From Promethearchaeia archaeon (lineage in GTDB: Archaea; Asgardarchaeota; Lokiarchaeia; Sigyniarchaeales; SOKP01), in the NCBI GenBank assembly GCA_029856445.1, contig JAHQWY010000139.1, positions 1 to 8,931 on the forward strand: a stretch of DNA of 8,931 nt, in the 5' to 3' direction. Made by a program: the position numbers and the translations under genes. Below, piece after piece: positions 6,527 through 8,931 of this stretch; the first letter of the stretch is position 1; each line of letters opens with the position of its first letter. The notes below the pieces were generated by a model that did no database searches, had not been told where the DNA came from, and worked only from the letters and a program-made list of their open reading frames with translations.

Positions 6527-7327
6527 ATGGCTAATCGATTAAAGGATAAAGTAGTTATAATTATCGGAGCAGGTCAACAACCTGGAGATACTATAGGAAA
6601 TGGGAGAGCTATGTCAATCCTCTTTGCTCGTGAAGGTGCAAAAGTAATGTTGGTTGATAAGAATCTTGATTTTGTCTTAAAAACAAAAACCATGATCGAA
6701 AAAGAAGGTGGGGAATCCTTCGTTTTTGAAGCTGATATTACGATAGAAGATAATTGTCGAGGGATTGCTGAGAAATGCGTTGAAGTTTATGGAAGGATTG
6801 ATATTTTAGTCAATAATGTTGGTATAGGTAGTGGAGATAGGAAGTTAGTTGACTTGAGTGAAGAAGCATGGGATAAAATTTTTGATGTAAACCTAAAGGG
6901 TATGTTTTTTACATGTAAATATGTTTTACCTGTGATGGAGAAACAGGAAAGCGGTTCAATCATAAACATTTCTTCTGTTGCAGCAGTTTGTGCAGTTAGA
7001 TATGTAGCTTATAAAATTTCAAAATCAGCAGTTAATTCTTTAACTCACCAACTTGCTATGAAGTATGCTAAGAATGGTATCCGTGTGAATGCAATTATGC
7101 TCGGTTTAATGAATACCCCTATGGCTATTGAAGGAATCTCAAAAGGTATGGGAATAAAAAAAGAGGAACTAATAAAAATGAGGGATAGCATGGTCCCTTT
7201 AAAAGGGGGAATGGGGAATGCATGGGATACGGCTTATGCCGCACTTTTCTTGGCATCGGATGAGGCAAAATTTATTACTTCTGTTATACTCCCTGTAGAT
7301 GGGGGCCAATGCGCAAAAATTGGTTAA
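6527..7327 (+). CDS. Short-chain dehydrogenase/reductase (SDR), NAD(H)-type
   Basis: A 266-residue classical SDR that should oxidise or reduce a hydroxyl/carbonyl group with a nicotinamide cofactor in the cytoplasm. Visible elements in order: cofactor strand and glycine-rich loop (residues 10-27, GAG...GNGRA), Asp44 at the end of strand 2 (LVDKN), which favours NAD(H) over NADP(H), Asp70, NNVG (96-99), catalytic Asn122, Ser150, Tyr162 and Lys166 (YKISK), and the C-terminal DGGQ (258-261). The glycine loop is about six residues longer than the usual TGxxxGxG spacing, as in some SDR subgroups. The start at 6527 is chosen because GAGGTG lies ten bases before it and typical SDR N-termini (a few residues, then LKDKVVI) match; ATG 6509 would add MRCKSK. 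The catalytic set is complete. The substrate is not readable; sugar, hydroxyacid or hydroxyacyl substrates are all possible. The next gene converges 33 bases away. Confidence 0.93.
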   Translation: MANRLKDKVVIIIGAGQQPGDTIGNGRAMSILFAREGAKVMLVDKNLDFVLKTKTMIEKEGGESFVFEADITIEDNCRGIAEKCVEVYGRIDILVNNVGIGSGDRKLVDLSEEAWDKIFDVNLKGMFFTCKYVLPVMEKQESGSIINISSVAAVCAVRYVAYKISKSAVNSLTHQLAMKYAKNGIRVNAIMLGLMNTPMAIEGISKGMGIKKEELIKMRDSMVPLKGGMGNAWDTAYAALFLASDEAKFITSVILPVDGGQCAKIG

Positions 7328-7360
7328 TGTAATTATTCAGAATTATAAAAATTGTCATTT

Positions 7361-8638
7361 TTACCATAAAGTTAAGGATTTGGTGAAAAGTTTCTTGAGA
7401 TCCTCTGGCTTAGCAGGTCGGGGAGATAACTTGGTTACACGATGTTGCGGTAGGGTTCCTTGAACTAAATCTTCAATATCACTCGGTCCATAACCAACAG
7501 CGCTTAAGCCGTTAGGCATTCCTGTAGCTTTCATAAGCCTAATAATTTCAGTTGCAAGAACTTCACCCGCATTTTTTTTATCTGCTTTAGATATATCAAC
7601 ACCCATTAATTTTGCCGCTTCCAAGTGTAATTCTGGATTTATTTTCGCAGTGAAACGAAACACCGCAGGAGAGACAAGTACTACACACATACCATGTGGA
7701 ATTATTGGATGCTCTGATTTAAATCCTTCAGGAATGTATTCTTTTACCATCCCTGAAACGGGATATGACATACCATGAGCTAGATGGACTCCTGCATTCC
7801 CAAAACCAATACCCGCAAATGTAGAAGCAAGAATCATATTTGCTCGAGCTTCATCATCGGAAGGATCTTGAACCACACGCACAATATTTTTTGAAACCAT
7901 TTCAATTGCCTTAGATGCCCATAGATGGCTAATAGGATTAGATCCTTGGTAAGCAGGGCGCAATTCAAGACTTTCAGGAGCCGGACGACTATTGTATGGA
8001 AGAGCTGTAATCGATTCCAATGCATGACATAAAACATCAAAACCACACGAGGCAGTTGCGATCTTTGGTACGGTCCGAGTATTGTTTGGATCTATGATGC
8101 CCATAATTGGTCTAATCACCCGATGTGCGATACCAGTTTTCGTATGCATTGCTTCTAGATCAAAGATGGCAACCCCTGTTGTTTCACTTCCAGTTCCTGC
8201 CGTTGTTGGAATCGCAATCATGGGCTTTACTGGTCCTGGTACGGGAATTCCTCGACCAATTGGCTTGTTGACATAGTCCAAAAAATCTGCAGGATGAGTT
8301 GAATACAAATTTGCTACCTTTGCTGTATCCATGCTTGATCCGCCCCCTACACCGATAAATCCATCAAATTTACCTTCAGTTGCAAATTTGATCGCTTCTT
8401 TAAACGAATTATCAGTGGGTTCAACTCTTACTCGATCAAATAGGATAGCTTCTATATTTTCTTCTTCTAAGGCAGAAAGGGTGACAGACACGGGTTCACT
8501 GTTAGTTAGGTTTGGGTCTGTGACAACCATAACTCGTCTTGAACCAAGTTTTTTCATATCATATCCCACTTCTTTGGTCACACCAGGACCATATTTAATA
8601 CTGGAGGCGTCCATTGTGAAAGCGGTTTCAAATGACAT
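7361..8638 (-). CDS. Iron-containing alcohol dehydrogenase, hydroxyacid-oxoacid transhydrogenase (ADHFE1) type
   Basis: Group III metal-dependent alcohol dehydrogenase, 425 residues from ATG 8638. From memory of human ADHFE1 it matches that subfamily along its length: YGPGVTKEVG (16-25), RVEPTDNSF (71-79), GVGGGSSMDT (96-105), IPTTAGTGSETTGVAIFD (143-160), RPAYQGSNPIS (227-237), FAGIGFGNAGVHLAHGMSYP (274-293) and GTLPQHRVTKLSP (394-406). Metal ligands fit Asp201, His205, His288 and His315, with the subfamily's long insert before PHG (314-316). ADHFE1 couples 4-hydroxybutyrate oxidation to succinate semialdehyde with reduction of 2-oxoglutarate to D-2-hydroxyglutarate, with tightly bound cofactor; a plain alcohol or hydroxyacid dehydrogenase remains possible. 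ATG 8638 has GGAG (8651-8648) nine bases before it. TTG at 8653 would add five residues and is less likely. No mitochondrial-type leader is present. The frame is intact. It converges on the SDR gene and diverges from the gene starting at 8857. Confidence 0.93.
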   Translation of the reverse strand: MSFETAFTMDASSIKYGPGVTKEVGYDMKKLGSRRVMVVTDPNLTNSEPVSVTLSALEEENIEAILFDRVRVEPTDNSFKEAIKFATEGKFDGFIGVGGGSSMDTAKVANLYSTHPADFLDYVNKPIGRGIPVPGPVKPMIAIPTTAGTGSETTGVAIFDLEAMHTKTGIAHRVIRPIMGIIDPNNTRTVPKIATASCGFDVLCHALESITALPYNSRPAPESLELRPAYQGSNPISHLWASKAIEMVSKNIVRVVQDPSDDEARANMILASTFAGIGFGNAGVHLAHGMSYPVSGMVKEYIPEGFKSEHPIIPHGMCVVLVSPAVFRFTAKINPELHLEAAKLMGVDISKADKKNAGEVLATEIIRLMKATGMPNGLSAVGYGPSDIEDLVQGTLPQHRVTKLSPRPAKPEDLKKLFTKSLTLW

Positions 8639-8647
8639 ATTTTTCAA

Positions 8648-8651
8648 CTCC
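8648..8651 (-). promoter_or_regulatory. Ribosome-binding site of the alcohol dehydrogenase
   Basis: GGAG on the minus strand, nine bases before ATG 8638. It overlaps the alternative TTG start at 8653, which argues for the ATG. Confidence 0.55.
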
Positions 8652-8671
8652 AAATTTTTATTCGTTTAATT

Positions 8672-8683
8672 AAATAATATATT
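8672..8683 (-). promoter_or_regulatory. Possible TATA box for the alcohol dehydrogenase gene
   Basis: AAATATATTATT on the minus strand. At the usual archaeal distance transcription would start around 8651-8653, so the message would have a leader of about 13-15 bases carrying GGAG before ATG 8638, or be leaderless from TTG 8653. Confidence 0.4.
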
Positions 8684-8714
8684 TTTTTAAGACTTTCATA
8701 TTTATTCTCAAAAT

Positions 8715-8729
8715 TATCTAAATTAGATA
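8715..8729. repeat. 15-base palindrome TATCTAA-A-TTAGATA
   Basis: Perfect 7-base arms around a single base, close to the middle of the divergent intergenic region. The size and shape suit a dimeric regulator's operator. It has low G+C, so a chance match cannot be excluded. Confidence 0.4.
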
Positions 8730-8808
8730 TTTTTAATTCATGCTTCAATATTAATTTATAATGAAACAGTAGTCTTAAAATAAATTAGAAATTTAATAAT
8801 TTGTATTC

Positions 8809-8825
8809 AATTGTTTTCAACAATT
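8809..8825. repeat. Inverted repeat AATTGTT-TTC-AACAATT
   Basis: Perfect 7-base arms with a 3-base centre, ending 31 bases before the ATG at 8857. It could be an operator near the transcription start or a small hairpin in the leader of the rightward gene. Confidence 0.4.
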
Positions 8826-8856
8826 TTATCAATTTCAACAACAAGGGGTAAATATT

Positions 8857-8931
8857 ATGGAAGAAAGCCTTGTTCCGAAAGATCTTCGCAAGTCTTATAC
8901 AATTGAGGAGATTCTTTCTATCGAACAGAAA
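8857..8931 (+). CDS. Start of an unidentified gene, cut by the right edge
   Basis: ATG at 8857 opens a frame that stays open for all 25 codons to the edge. A ribosome-binding-like AAGGGG lies at 8843-8848, eight bases before it. The visible protein begins MEESLVPKDLRKSYTIEEI; it is charged, has no signal peptide or membrane segment, and looks like the start of a soluble cytoplasmic protein. I do not recognise a family from so few residues. Its divergent arrangement with the alcohol dehydrogenase, sharing a palindrome-bearing region, hints at shared control. Confidence 0.55.
   Translation, partial: MEESLVPKDLRKSYTIEEILSIEQK

Larger units (their letters stand above)
8639..8856. other. Divergent intergenic region with two inverted repeats
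   Basis: This 218-base, very AT-rich stretch lies between the alcohol dehydrogenase and the divergent gene at the right edge. It contains a likely TATA box for the leftward gene (minus strand, about 8683-8672, roughly 26 bases before the GGAG motif), a possible rightward one near 8751-8763, and two perfect short palindromes. I see no open reading frame in it. Confidence 0.6.

Noticed and set aside
6787..6969. 60-codon minus-strand open frame
   Set aside because: Antisense to the SDR catalytic core; no start signal.
7328..7360. Possible bidirectional terminator between the convergent genes
   Set aside because: Only a five-T run in either direction and no stem; too weak to call.
7834..8046. 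70-codon minus-strand open frame
   Set aside because: Same strand but another frame inside the alcohol dehydrogenase, whose own frame is intact through this stretch, so it is not a frameshift.
8082..8276. 64-codon plus-strand frame that looks hydrophobic
   Set aside because: Antisense shadow of the conserved Gly/Thr-rich core of the alcohol dehydrogenase.
8331..8669. 112-codon plus-strand open frame
   Set aside because: Fully antisense to the N-terminal half of the alcohol dehydrogenase; its length reflects codon bias of the real gene.

Overview
The window looks like chromosomal DNA of an AT-rich archaeon, probably an Asgard archaeon of the Lokiarchaeia. Four observations support this. Two secreted proteins end in a Pro-Gly-Tyr / hydrophobic helix / basic tail of the kind seen on Lokiarchaeal surface proteins. 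Archaeal BRE/TATA-like boxes (shared core AGATTTATATA) lie upstream of both of those genes. Bare oligo-T tracts follow their stop codons where bacterial hairpin terminators might be expected. Both secreted proteins are rich in N-glycosylation sequons. The lineage is inferred from style; there is no rRNA or other marker gene here.

Region 1 (1-2878, minus strand) is an operon read right to left: an OppB/DppB-type permease, an OppC/DppC-type permease 21 bases later, then, 10 bases after that, an unrecognised multi-pass membrane protein that runs off the left edge. The last gene has no in-window stop and no ATG near its 5' end; its open frame of 259 codons is uninterrupted to the edge.

Region 2 (2879-6457) is transcribed the other way. 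A 184-base divergent promoter region leads into a large family 5 (peptide/nickel/oligosaccharide-type) substrate-binding protein, held by a C-terminal membrane helix and not by a lipid-modified cysteine. A second secreted surface protein follows, with a TTG start, an Ig/cadherin-like C-terminal domain and the same style of C-terminal anchor. Permeases and binding protein presumably form one importer; its ATPase subunits (OppD/OppF type) are not in the window.

Region 3 (6458-8638) holds two convergent oxidoreductase genes 33 bases apart: an NAD-type short-chain dehydrogenase with an unusually long glycine-rich loop, and an iron-containing alcohol dehydrogenase that closely resembles hydroxyacid-oxoacid transhydrogenase (the ADHFE1 family). 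Region 4 (8639-8931) is a 218-base divergent intergenic region with two short perfect inverted repeats, then the first 25 codons of a gene that leaves the right edge.

No RNA genes, CRISPR arrays, insertion sequences or obvious mobile elements were seen. All genes are intact apart from the two cut by the edges. I found no clearly new multi-gene system. The most interesting items are the unrecognised membrane gene inside the permease operon, the shared anchor and promoter design of the two surface proteins, and the ADHFE1-like enzyme.
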